A DNA stretch of 64,000 nucleotides from NCBI RefSeq assembly GCF_003945595.2, contig NW_024104304.1, positions 496,001 to 560,000 of the forward strand, read 5' to 3'. The stretch is from Pipra filicauda. Lineage: Eukaryota > Chordata > Aves > Passeriformes > Pipridae. Positions 11,710-23,436 of the stretch are shown here, piece after piece. Each line of letters starts with the position of its first letter. Position 1 is the first letter of the stretch. The notes under the pieces were generated by a model that saw only the letters and a list, made by a program, of their open reading frames with translations, was not told where the DNA came from and did no database searches. The position numbers and the translations under genes were made by a program.

Positions 11710-12278
11710 AAGGTCCATCTGTTTTGTTTTTTTTGATTCTTCTAATTTTTATAAGCTTTATAAGTAGTTATATAGTAGAAGTAGATTTAGAAGCAGCAGC
11801 CCTTATTCCTTTACCCTTAGCATAGAAACTACACACATTCCCCAACCCTATCACCCCATTCCATGCTCCCTATATCAATTCTACCCCCGAATTCCAGTAG
11901 AAATGTTTAGTCTCTCTTTAAGATTAGGCTCTTCTGTTTGAGGACATCTAATCCTGGCCTGAACCGCAAAAGTACAGCCAAGAACTGGGTGAATATATGC
12001 CCCTTGTACTCTGAAGAAATTGATGATTGATGGTAATAGGGTCTTGAAAAGCCCCTAGCCCCAATTCCCCAGGAGTGGACTGAGGGTGGATCAGGGCAAA
12101 AGCCACAGGGTGGAAACATCTGGGATTGGACAGACGATATTATAAATTGTGACATCTGTACAGAGGGACATGCGCACGTCTTGTAATCTTTATGCCTAGG
12201 CACAAATTAAAAACCATTTCCTCACCTCCAAAACTAATTTGCCTCGGAGTTTTCTTCTCCCCGAATTTTCCTTAGGCA
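11710..12278 (+). mobile_element. Possible degraded LTR of an endogenous retrovirus
   Basis: The stretch has an LTR-like order on the plus strand: a TG-initial T-rich start, a middle section, an ATTAAA signal at about 12206 following a CTTGTAATCTTTATGCC run, a pyrimidine-rich segment with TTTTCTTCTCCCCGAA, and a CA end near 12278. No target-site duplication, primer-binding site or second LTR was identified, and there is no related copy in the window. This is a composition-based guess. Confidence 0.25.
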
Positions 12279-14157
12279 GCACTACTCTGAGACCCTGAAA
12301 TGAGGGGCTGTAGAGTACACCCTATATTTTTGAGCGATTTTCATCAAGACTCAGACAAGTTGCTGTGCATGTCAGAGTATATGAAAGGTAAAATCCTAGC
12401 AATGCTACTAAGCATCAGGTCCTTGAGCCATGACCAAGATAGCAGTAGTGTAAGACTCTGTTCTCCACCAAAGCAGAGTTGGCAAAGTACTATTTCTCTC
12501 TTCACCAATGGCAGGAAAGATAGTAGAGTATAACCTGTCTGCATCAGCCCATGCCCTGTGAGTGCATGGTCAGAGACAGCTGACAGCCTCCCCAATGCAC
12601 ATTCAGTTTTTCTCACAGGTAGGAGTAAAACTCGGTGAAGTTTGGAAATTGTGGTTCATCAACTCACCCCCATGCTGTGTCATTTTAGGCAGCTTTAACC
12701 AACTGCACAGTTCCTACACCTTATTTCTTGTTTTCTTCTGGGTGCTGCAATTTTGCTGTGCAGCAGTGTTTGCACCAACAGAGCCACTGAACGCTGCTGA
12801 CTGGGAAGGACATTGAATTTAGGTTTCCTATACAGTGGACATGTGATACAGCCATTACTGAAATCAGTAGACTCTACTCAATTCCTGAATGAATTCAAGA
12901 TTGTCAGCCTGTTACAGATGGCAAAGGTGTGCAATTCCCAGAACAGCTTTGCTACACAGAAGTGCACAGAGGTTCAAACTACAGTATTTCCTGTATGTAT
13001 GCACAGTAGAATAATTTCACATCCAATTGAAGTTTTCAGTAGGAAATTTAGGTGCTAAGGAGGTTAGGGAGTATTTCCACTTTGCATTTATGACACCTAA
13101 AAGCAGCACCTTCTGTAACTCAAAGATCAGTTTACTGATGTAGTCTTTCTGTAGCCCTTTTTTCAGTGACAAGATAAATATATCATTTTACTCTTCCCAG
13201 GAATACTCTCTGAGGAAAGTTTCCATTTAGAGCAATTTGAAATTTTACAGAATCAAAAATTTTTGTTCTTCAGTGTGGTTTTGTCACTATTCAAACTGGG
13301 GAATGGAGTTCCCCATTTCTTTTCTCTGAGAGTCCTGGTTTCTGTGCTGCATGAAGATTTCTTACTAAGAACTACACTGAAGAACTACACTGAAAGGAGG
13401 AGTTCCTTCTTTCACTTCTTTCCATTGCTAGTTACTGCCTAAGAAAGTAACAAATAGTATGATTTTAACCTTTCAAGCATTCTGAGAAAATAACCAGACT
13501 AAAGGTTATAAATATATTATCTAGCCTTCCAAGTATAAATTAACACTTCTCTCATATTGCATCACTGCATAAACATCTCATAATTCAACTAGAGATATTA
13601 GGTTTGGCCTACAAAGGGACAAATTCTAAGATATTACAACAATAATGACTGAAAGGACATACAAGAGATTCTTTGCATTTCCAAAAATGATGCAATACTA
13701 CAGAAACTGTACAGCAAGAGAAAAGTAACCCTGAAAATTCTGATAAATATGCATTAAAAAATGTGGAAAAGTAATGCAATATTACATCACCTTCTTTTTA
13801 TATTTGCTCTCAGTTTTCAAAATTAATGGGGTTTACAAATAAAATGTTAGGGCAATTTACATTTAACTATTTATTCCTAACTCTACCTTATTCTACCAGT
13901 CTTAAGCATTTGAAAAGTCTATGAGGTTATTCTAAGTCAGTTTCTTTTAGCAAGTAATTCATTTCAACCTGTATTTATTTCAACTTGGATTTCAGTCCAT
14001 TCTGCATTTTTTCCATATCTTGTTCCTCTTCATTTGTTTTTTTGGTGGGCACAACTAATGAGATTATTATACTTGCAGACATTTAAAAGGGTAATAATAG
14101 CATTTCCTGGGAAGGGTGAGGCTGTGAAGACATCATTAATTTAGGCTCAATTTGCAC

Positions 14158-14216
14158 ATACAATGCAAGATTGTATGCAAGATTGTACATAAATGCAAGA
14201 TTGCATATAAATAGAT
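14158..14216. repeat. Short tandem repeat, about four units of ATGCAAGATTGTA type
   Basis: Diverged copies of an ATGCAAGATTG core follow one another (CAATGCAAGATTGTATGCAA and so on) with small insertions. Probably a minor local expansion in non-coding DNA. Confidence 0.7.
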
Positions 14217-16823
14217 AAAATCTCCTACAGTAACGAGTACATCAGTATCCCATCTACCATTTCTTTCTATTTTTATGTTGGAACAAACTCTTTTGGCATA
14301 ATCAGCAGTATAATTACATTCATACCAAGAGTGTTCTACAACATTAAACATATGACTACAGTTTTTATTAAGAGGGGTCAAGAAAGAAAACCATATGTTT
14401 AAGTTAAACATATTATGAGTTTTCTTTCGGCTTTAATAGTACGTACTAGTGCAGCAATGATGAAAAGTAGCTGTAAAATGGTTTCCTTCTGGTTAAGCAA
14501 TAGCTGCATTAAGTCCATATAAGAATACATGGCAATACAAGTACATATGTAGAGTACAGTTTGATATATTTTACTTCCTAACCCTGAGATCAAGCAGAAA
14601 GAATTTACTGGATTCTCTTAAAAAGAAAAGGCTAATGGGGGTTTTGCTTGGTCTGTCCACCCCATTTCCTCCACCTTTGCTATCATTCTTTTTACAACAG
14701 TAGCAAGGGTAAGAGGCATAGTTTTGTTTGCCCTCTCTCTATAAATCTAAAAGCCTACCTGACAGACAGACTAAAGAACAGAGATCTCCAAACAGAGCTG
14801 GAGAAACACGCGAAAAAGTGAGGACAAACGTAGGCAGAGACCTCTTGCAGCTGAGTGAGTATATCAAGTCCACAGCTGCAGCAATGGGAGTTGTGCAGGG
14901 TTGATGGCAAAGCAATCTAGGTTAGCTGAAAGTCAATGTCCAAGTGCCTGCAGAATGTGGACGAATACTGGAAACCTCAGAGAAACATTAACATCACAAC
15001 TCGTCCACATTTTCAGAAATCAATCTCACCTGCCTCCACACAGACCTCTGTGGTCCCTCAAGTTATATACTAGCATGGTCTCTTCCTGCTGCTCAAACAT
15101 TATTTTGCATTTCCCCCTCAAAACTCAGTAAGGGCACTAAAACTACTTCAAGACTATTTTTGATATTTCATTCATTTTTGCCGCAGCCAAAATTTAAACA
15201 TTTCATTAAAAATAGTTGACTTAACAGTCAAAAAGAGCATTGCCGAAACTACTGATAATGCAAACCACTTCAATCTTCACTCCAGAAGACATTTTAGGGA
15301 TAGATAATAAAAAAATCCAATGGGCCAGTACTTTAAATGCAACTATTCTTCAACATGATTGGAATTTCCATGATTAGAGGTATTCAATACAAACAAAATA
15401 AACTCACAGGAATTAATACTACATGGTAAGACTACACTCCATATTTATAGCTTTAATATATATATACTGCATAAAGTATTATGCAGATTATATAAAGGAG
15501 CAGAGAGGATTAAAGAATTTACCATCTTTTCAGCAGATTTTGGAAAGAACGCTTTTATCAGCGGTATAAAGACTTTACACCAACTTCAATGCTGTACATT
15601 GAAGACTAAACCAAGCAGTTGATATATATCATAACCCAAGCAAAAAGACATTATATTTATTTAAGCAAATAATTCTCTTAACTGGGATGGGCTGACCATT
15701 TATTTTTCATATGATTGAGTAAACCACACAAACTCACAGATTCCCCCAGTCTACAGCAGAGAACATCTGTATTCATGCTCCAATATCTGAAGTCACAAAA
15801 GACTTGTATTTTTAAATCCAATTTATTCTGGCACTTTACATTTTGTTGGATTTATTCCCACTCCAAGAGAATGCTGTGCCAGGAGCCAGCAATTAGTTAC
15901 TATGAGTTAAAGAAAAAGGAGGCTTACCACAGCATTTGAGCTACTGGACTGACACACAACTGACTGGAAAACAATATAAGATGGGCAACTTATGTAAGTA
16001 ACCACACTTGGCATCTCAGAGTTCTGGCTGCAACAAATTAATTTGAAGTCTCCCTGGAAACCGTGATTTCATCCTGTCTAAGAAAAGCCTGTGCTGTTAT
16101 TTCTCTCTTTATCAAGCATCTTGAATTCCACAGAAATTTCTCTCCTTGGACAGACCCAAGAAAAACAAACCAGCCAATCATTAGGATAAAATCTGACACT
16201 GAAATTGTACAGTTGAAATTGACCTTGCATGCGATAATAGGATTCCGCATAAGAAATGTTTCAACCTACTCCTACAGGAAATCCAAAAGTTCCAATTTGG
16301 AGCATGCACATGTACAAATAACTACGTTACCAAACAGAAAAACATAAAACGATTTAATAAAAATTACTAGCTGGTACAATAGTTTGGGAGAGCATTTTGT
16401 CTGCACTAAGGAATGTAGTGTTCAATTGGGCCAATGCCTTCTGTTGAGGCACACATAACTAGAAATTATATAAAATAATTATATATAATTACACATAATT
16501 ATATATCATTTAGCAATGAAACCACCATAGAAATTGGCTCAAGTCTGAGAGAAAGGTACAACAATCTCTAACAAGTGTTGATAAAAAGAGGCATAAAGGC
16601 AACACAAAAATGGATTCAATCCAAATAAGAAATTCTAATGCAATTAAAAGACTACTTTAGGATTATGTCTAGTTGACAAAAGATACACAGAATTGCTCAT
16701 CCAATTGCTGTGGTCTCAAAGTTCTCAAAAAGGCAAAACAGCCGAGGACTCAAAAATATTGGCAGTGCTACCAGATTCAGCTAGGTCCTGATATGTCAGA
16801 CACATTTCTGCCAATAGCTCCTC

Positions 16824-17962
16824 TGTGGCAGTTTGAGCCACATTAGAAATCTAAAATCCAATTTCCAGGCTTCACTCACCCCTTCCCACAATTTATCCCA
16901 ACACCGAAGAGAAAAACTTTCAGGCCAGAGGCTTCTATAGGGGAAGGGGGAAGTTGTATATATACATTTTATTTACACAAATAGATACTATACAAGCTAA
17001 AAGCAATTATATATATATATATATATATATTACACTTCTATCAGTCCCTCCAAAGCTTCTCCTTTTAACTTTAGTCCAGGAAAAGCCTTTCAAGGCTGAT
17101 AGGTAACACGGTCTCTCTCTCGTGGGAGTGTTTAGGGAACCTGAAACACTCCCTCACCAAACTTCCAGTTGTTTGCTGCAGTCTTGTCTTCTTCATGAAG
17201 TCCAAGATAGCTTTGAGTCCTTTCTCCGTGGTTCTGTGACATTTCTGCTGTGTGATCTCTCTCTCTCAGTCTCATACCTCGGTTCTGTAGGCTGCTGTAA
17301 TTCAGTCAGTTTATCATAGCGTCTTCCAAGTCAGTTTTTCAGCTGCCCCTGGTCAAACCTCGGCAGGGCAACTCCCAAGTCTCTCTCTCTGGCCCGTCTC
17401 CAATTTTGCCTGGGATTCTTCTCCGTGGCACCGAGCTGCTTCGTTATCCGCCCGTGTCCTGGCTCAGCTTCAATACTAAGCCTTGCATCCACTCCCACTA
17501 AACAGTGAGAGGGAAAAAAAGCCCCCTAGCCTTGGTCGCAGGCAGCTCGGTCCGGTTATACCCTGCCTCGAGCGCTCTGTAGCCCAGCTGCAGGGTGGGG
17601 GGGAGAGGGCCTGGCCTCCTCCCTCTTACCTCAGGTGCTGTGAGTCGCATCCCTCACAAACACTCACTCCAAATGCTGCCTCTAATCCTGCTGTGGGCCA
17701 CAGAGCTGTGGGACGCAGGGCCCCCCCTCCCCCCTTGGAGGGGGAAGAAAGAGGAGGCCCTGCCACCCCTTCGGCCTTCTCACCCTCACACAGCAGCAGA
17801 CACAGACAGAATTGCCAACATGTTCCGGTGATTGTGCATATATGATTTTTCAGCAGCAGTGAACAAGACGAACGGTGACTGGCCCTCCAGGGAACACTGC
17901 CCTGGCACCCAATCACCTCTGGGCCCCTCGGCTCTCAGGGGAGCCAATCTCAACCCATGACA
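16824..17962 (-). mobile_element. Solo LTR of an endogenous retrovirus (ERVL-like), 1,139 bp
   Basis: The element starts TGTGGCAGTTTGAGCC and ends CAACCCATGACA on the plus strand, so on the minus strand it runs TGTCATGGGTTG...AACTGCCACA, the TG...CA ends of an LTR. It is flanked by a perfect 5-bp direct repeat TCCTC (16819-16823 and 17963-17967). A minus-strand AATAAA polyadenylation signal lies near 16967-16974. The interior is GC-rich (17.4-17.9 kb) with a (TA)n run at 17008-17031. No gag, pol or env reading frame flanks it, so it is a solo LTR. Five-base duplications are typical of ERVL-class integration. The ORFs inside it are shadows of GC-rich sequence. It lies in the probable 5' intron of COL21A1, in gene orientation. 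Confidence 0.85.
17008..17031. repeat. (TA)n dinucleotide microsatellite inside the LTR
   Basis: About 12 uninterrupted TA units within the 16824-17962 LTR. Likely length-polymorphic. Confidence 0.95.
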
Positions 17963-18629
17963 TCCTCACGCACTTCTTTCTTTTCCCCTTACATTTATTT
18001 TCCTTCCATCTTTTTATTTTTGTTCTCCACTTTTAAGAAAGGGAAGGTAGGGTTGGCTTAGCTGTTATTTGCAATGTGATGACTACAACATTTACCTTGA
18101 AAACAAGAGAGATGCAGTAAGAAATACTCAATAGGTGATTTAAAGTAAGTTTACTATGTGAAGGAAAGAAGTCTATGGGCTTCATTTGCATCCTTCAAGT
18201 AAGGACCAGCAACAGAAATAGAAATTATATTTTTCTGTCTCCCTATCTTTTTCTTCTATTCCTTTCTCCTATTTATTCCTCAAACAGATTTGCATTCTAG
18301 CACCAAGCACATTAGTGTTATTCATGTGTCTTTTTCCACAAATTATACTTAATGCTACTATTAGTTTTAATTTAAGCACTGTCAAATGCTGGAAAGGATA
18401 AGAATGATGCCATGGATGCCTGCTTTGGTCAAAGGTTTCAAAACTTTATTTGAAAGCTTGTTTTTTTGCAATTCTTTAACTGTCCTCTTTTTCCTTCATT
18501 TCCAGAAACATTCAATAAAAGGTAAATCAGATTAAGCTCTTTTTTTCCAATAGCAATCTGTAGTCACAGAAAAAGCTGATTAAACTATCTCTTCAAGCTT
18601 CAAAATTTGACGTTATTGTTTTACACAGT
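17963..18629. other. Non-coding, nothing recognised
   Basis: T-rich unique sequence between the LTR and the RTE-like fragment. Confidence 0.6.
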
Positions 18630-19107
18630 AGAATGAATGCTGATGAGAACACAGCTGCGTTGGGCAGGTCATGTCTCCAGGATGAAGGACCACCGCCTCC
18701 CTAAGATCTTGCTTTACGGTGAACTTGCCACTGGCTGCCGCATGAGAGGAGCCCCGAAGAAAAGATACAAGGACTCCCTGAAACAACATCTCAGCCTTGG
18801 CCATATTGATCACCACAACTGGTCTACTCTGGCATCAAATCGGGAGGCCTGGAGACACACCATCTATAACGCAGCTGTCTCCTTTGAAAACACACACAGG
18901 ATCACCCTCGAGGAAAAAAGGCAACGCAGAAAGAACCGTGTATTGCAGAATACACCTTCTAAGGAGTCTTTCTGCTGTGCCTTTTGCAATCGGATTTGTC
19001 TGTCACGTATTGGCCTCATAAGCCACCAGCGTGCCTGCAGCAAATGTGGATAGAGCCTTCCCAAATCTTCGTTCGCGAAGCCTAGCCATGATGAGAATGA
19101 ATGGATG
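18630..19107 (+). mobile_element. RTE-like non-LTR retrotransposon, 3' fragment
   Basis: A plus-strand ORF of 138 codons (18637-19053) encodes the C-terminal tail found after the reverse transcriptase in RTE-type and related LINEs. It has RWAGHVSRMKDHRLPK, LLYGEL, KKRYKDSLK, a W...LA..R..WR block, and a terminal zinc-knuckle-like pattern C-x2-C-x8-GLISHQRAC. It ends at a TAG followed by a short 3' UTR and an ATGATGAGAATGAATGGATG tail, resembling the short ATG-type tails of RTE elements. The upstream RT and endonuclease are absent (5' truncation near 18630). It differs from avian CR1. AviRTE, an RTE lineage patchily present in birds and attributed to horizontal transfer, is the obvious candidate, but this is inference from motif style, not a match. 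Confidence 0.75.
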
Positions 19108-20213
19108 TTCATTCCATTTAACTTAGTACAACAGCCTTCAGACTACACAGAAAGGTATAATGAAGTAAACTGACCTCTAAACCATTTGATTATATGTTAG
19201 CATTTTAACAACAATATATAAATTCACTGACATCAAATGAAGAAGAATCATAGAACAAATAGATAAAAAGGATTTTTAGGTTTTCCAATTCTGTGTTCTT
19301 TAAATGATAGGGTTCTTTTTACTTAGTCTTGCTTTAACTGAAAATATTGAAAAGTCATTCAAAAGAGGCTGTGATGGCTGAAGGAATGGAAATAGTAGAA
19401 ATTCTAGAGGAATTTAGGACCTGGGCTAGTGAAAACTTTGAAAGAATTCCAGTTGTATTCAGGGGAGTTAAATCAAACCCTTAAGATTTTAAACAGTTTT
19501 TTGAGGGAAGAAAAAAGAAATTTAGTACATTCATGCTTGAAGGGGAAAACATAAACATTTACTGTTTCAAGTATATCCAAAATGTGGTACTTTGAGAAAT
19601 AACTCACAGTTCCAGATATAGTATGATCCCAAGCAAAAATTAAAACAATGCACAATTTCCATGCCCAGCTGCTTTACCCCTGCAAGAAGACTAAAGATAT
19701 TCCAGCAAGTATTCCTGATCACTTTCTTTACACTTACAGCCCAGTCTATGAAGACAATTATTTTTATTACATTTATAAAGTATAAAGCACCTTCCTAGTC
19801 TTAACCATATAGTTTTCATTCAGTCCACAAAACAACTAAGGACACGGTAGCTGAAGAGTTGAGCAACTAATGAATGGACAAATCACACCAAGAAGGTTTT
19901 GCAGAGGTGCAGGGTGGTCAGAAGGCCAGGGCTGTCCTGCACTATCCAACCCATGTCTCTGGGTTGGATATTTCTCTGCTTTCAGCATTGTTTCACACAG
20001 ATAAATAGCATTATGAAAAAATACTAAGTAAGCCAGAAGATCAAACTTCTCCCTGGGTGTTGTAAATCACTTTCTGACATAGGAAAAACACCAGTATTTT
20101 CCAATGTCCCTGGCACGCATCTCAACAGGGAGCTGTTTTTTTTTTTTTCATTTTTGTATACTTGTTATTGTAAGATCCCAGATTAATTCCCTATTTCTAC
20201 TCAAAAGCCTTGT
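19108..20213. other. Non-coding, nothing recognised
   Basis: Unique AT-rich sequence with a T-run near 20139-20150. No exon or repeat signature. Confidence 0.55.
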
Positions 20214-20218
20214 AATTC

Positions 20219-21284
20219 TGTGGTGGGTCGATCCCAGCTAGAGGCCAGGTGCCCAACAAAGCCACACTATCACTCCCCACCTCAGCTGGAAGTGGGAGAG
20301 AAAATATACCAAAGGGCTCATGGTTTGAGATAAGGGTAGGGAGAGATCACTCACCTGTTACTGTCACAAGCAAAACGGACTCAACTTGGGGAAAAACTAA
20401 ATTTATTAACATTCAAATCAGAGTAGGATCATGAGAAATAAAAGCAAATCTTAAAAACACCTTCACCACACCCCTCCCTTCTTCCCAGGTTCAATTTTAC
20501 TCCCAAATTCTCTACCTCCTTCCCCCAGAGGCACAGGGGGATGGGGAATAGGAATTACAGTCAGTTCATCACACATTGTCTCTATCGCTCCTTCCTCCTT
20601 AGGGAGGGAAGACTCTCATGCTCCAGCATGGGGTCCCTCCCTTGGGAGACAGTGTTCCACAAATTTCTCCAACATGAGTCCTTCATACAGGCTGCAGTTC
20701 TTAATGAAATTCTCCACTGTGGGTCCTCGGTGGGGTCACAAGTCCTGCCAGTAAACCTGCTCCAGAGTGGGCTCCCCTCTCCATGGGGCCACAGGTCCTT
20801 CTAGCAGTCTGCTCCAGTGTGGGCTTCCCACAGGAACACAGGCTTCTTTGGGCATCTGCCTGCTCCAGAGGGGTCCTCGAGGGGCTGCAGGTGGATCTCC
20901 GCTCCACTGTGGACCTCCATGGGCTGCAGGGGCACAGTTGCCTCACCATGGCCTTGACCACAGGCTGCAAAGGAATCTCTGCTCCAGCACCTGGAGCACC
21001 TCTGCCCTCCTCATTTTTCACTGGCCCTGATGTCTGCAGAGCTATTCCTCTCACATATTCTCACTGCTCTCTCTGGATGCAGCTGCCATTCCATCCCTCT
21101 TCTTCACTACATTATCCCAAAGGTGCTACCACCATCACTGATGGGCTCAGCTTTGGCCAACAGTAGATCTGTCTGGGAGCCGGTTGGTATTGGCTCTGTC
21201 GAACATAGTGGAAGCTTCTCTCCTCAGAGAAGCCACTGCTGTAACCCTCTCACCACCAAAACCTGGCCACGCAAAGCTAATACA
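20219..21284 (-). mobile_element. LTR of an endogenous retrovirus with internal tandem repeats, 1,066 bp
   Basis: Read on the minus strand it begins TGTATTAGCTTTGCGTGGCC and ends GGATCGACCCACCACA. The flanking pentamers AATTC (20214-20218) and ACTTC (21285-21289) differ by one base and may be a decayed target duplication. The centre (about 20716-20985) holds five diverged units of roughly 50-57 bp built on CTGCTCCAGAGTGGGCTCC and CCATGGGGCCACAGG themes. A partial copy of the same family occurs at 51805-52147. There is an AATAAA on the minus strand near 20400. No internal retroviral genes are adjacent, so this is a solo LTR. The ORFs seen in both strands here come from the GC-rich repeats and are not genes. 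Confidence 0.75.
20716..20985. repeat. Diverged tandem repeats inside the LTR
   Basis: Five or so imperfect units of about 50-57 bp, each containing a TGCTCCAG-type core and a following GGG-rich clause. They explain the overlapping ORFs on both strands. Confidence 0.6.
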
Positions 21285-22829
21285 ACTTCACACATACAAA
21301 CATGGATGCTCTATTTTGTCCCAGCCCTTGAGCAACAGTGTATATTGAGGTGACTATCTATGGAATAGTGACACCAAAAAAACACAACATCTCTGAAGTA
21401 ACCTACGTAGAATAAACTGGTGACAATGATTATTCTGAATGATCTAGGAAGCACTGCTGTTGTAGATATCCCTCAGTGCCTGCTAATAAACCTGTTTCTG
21501 ATTATTTAAAGAATCGCCACCAATGAAGTAATTTAGCTCCTTGCAGGGACCGGGGGAAGAGGGGAAGGAGGTCAGGAGCACTGCTACAGGTCACTGAGAG
21601 AGAACCTAGAGCTCAGATGTCTGAAGGATTCCGCAGGACTCCTGGGTCCTGATGATGCAGAAACTGCATGTAGTCCTGGCCAGTACCGTTCTGGGGTTGT
21701 GGGAGTCTAAGTGGGAGACAGGAATAAAACCAATGTCTCTTCCTCTCTCCCCCAATCTCAGCCTCTCTACCTAAATGAAGAGAAAGTGCCCTTTTATTCC
21801 ATGTAATTCTTTAAAATTTAGTGGTGCTTTTCCCCCTTTCACAACTAACTAGCTCTTCTCCTTCATTGTTCAGGGGTCAATGTTAACATGTTAAAAATAT
21901 TCCCCACATCTTTGTGTGCTTGAATTTTCAGATGTAATACTTTTTAGTTGGATACATCACTCTGTATCATAACTGCCTAGATATCACATTCCTGTTTTAT
22001 GACGAGCCTTGATGATGCTGGGGAGTGATTCTCCCACTACTAAGCCAGCAGAAACCTAAGTACCATCTCATCTCTCCCCATGAAAAAGTCCCTGAACCCT
22101 ATAATAAAACCTTTTACCTCCTCTATCTTTGCTTTTTCTTTTATCTCTCTCCAGACAGTCTGGGCTACTGGCCACTTGTTTCGCTTAATCTTCAGACATT
22201 CATTAATCAGGTTTTAATAGTGCAATAGTGCAACTCCAAATCTCCAGAGCACTGTGAGAACTACATTCAAGACTGAGAGTTGTTTGGTTTTATAACAATT
22301 CCAACAGGCAGGGACATCCAAGTTTGTTATGCACTTGGAAATTCTTAGAAATCTCAGTGTTCAAAACTGCAGAAAATTATCCCTCAGCCATTGTAGACAA
22401 TTCCTCACAAGCTGGCACCGTAAGGATGGAGTGGGGGTGGAAGGCACCATCCTGTTCCATCTTGCTAGGTTACTCATGGCAAGAAGGCGAATTCCTTCCT
22501 CCCACTCTACAACTATGAAGAAATCTTCTGCATATGGGTCAGAGTTATCTGGCCCCAAGGGATGAGATTTGCTAGTATACTCAGCAGTGACCCCGAACAG
22601 TCATAAGTACTCATCACCACACACCCTCTTAGGTTTGTACAAGGGAACCAGAACAAATAAGGCTCCGTCTTTTGAGCAATAATTAAATATTATTTACCAT
22701 AGACTACTCTGACAGATTATGTATTTTACAATATTACAACCCATACAGTAAACAGCCAAAGACTTTCCCTTGAGGACATGTTTTAGCAGTGAACATGGTG
22801 ATGGTGCTGGGTTGACAGCTGGAGCTCAT
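21285..22829. other. Non-coding, nothing recognised
   Basis: Mixed-composition sequence with scattered short ORFs in both strands and no splice-site-supported exon. Confidence 0.5.
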
Positions 22830-23436
22830 GGTCACAGAATATGCCAAGTTGGAAGGAACTTACAAGGATCATTCAATCCATCTACTAGCCCTGCACAGAA
22901 CCATCCCCAACAGTCCCACCATGTGCCTGCAAGTGTAGTCCAAATGCGTCTTGAACTCTCTCAGGCTTGGTGCTGTGACCATTTCCCTTGGGAGCCTGTT
23001 CCAGCACCCAACCACTCTCTAGGTGAAGTACCTTTTTCTAATATCCAATCTAAACCTCCCTTGACACAACTTAGGTAATTCCTTCAGGTCCTGTCACTAG
23101 TCACCACAGAGAAGAGATCAATGTCTGCCTCTCCTCTTCCCCTTACAAGTTGTAACTGCAATGAGGTCTACCCTCAGTCTTCTCTTCTCCAGGCTGAATA
23201 GACCAAGTGACTTCAGCCACTCCTCATACAGCTTCCCCTCAAGGCCCTCCAGAGCAGAGTGGGACAATCCCCTCTCTTGACTGGCTGGAGATGCTTTGCC
23301 TGATGCCCCTCAGAGCGTGTTTGGCCCTTCTGACTGCCAGGGCACTGCTGACTCATATTCAACTTGCCATCGACCAGGACCCCCAGATCCCTTTCCATGG
23401 CACTGCTTTTCCAACCTTAACAATTTTATGATTCTA
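22830..23436 (-). mobile_element. CR1 LINE fragment, minus strand, old
   Basis: The left part matches the reversed CR1 3' end (CACAGAATATGCCAAGTTGG, AAGGATCATTCAATCCA) and the right part the reversed C-terminal RT region (CTCTTCTCCAGGCTGAATAG, CCAGGACCCCCAGATCCCTTTCCATGG). The reverse-strand frame survives only in pieces, such as ERDLGVLVDGKLNMSQQCPG at 23398-23340, and frameshifts and stops are frequent. This copy is clearly older than the one at 1471-2236. Confidence 0.88.

Larger units (their letters stand above)
6700..16823. other. Probable COL21A1 5' intron; mostly unique AT-rich sequence
   Basis: About 10 kb without a supported coding exon on either strand. All open stretches are under 100 codons and look like chance. 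It contains a perfect 12-bp inverted repeat (8480-8530), a short tandem array (14158-14216), an AT-rich patch of ATAATTATAT motifs near 16455-16510, and a possible degraded LTR near 11.7-12.3 kb, each listed separately. The signal-peptide exon expected just upstream of the VWA exon was searched for on the minus strand and not found. Confidence 0.5.

Noticed and set aside
20701..21166. Several ORFs of 87-127 codons on both strands
   Set aside because: They arise from the tandem repeats inside the 20219-21284 LTR.
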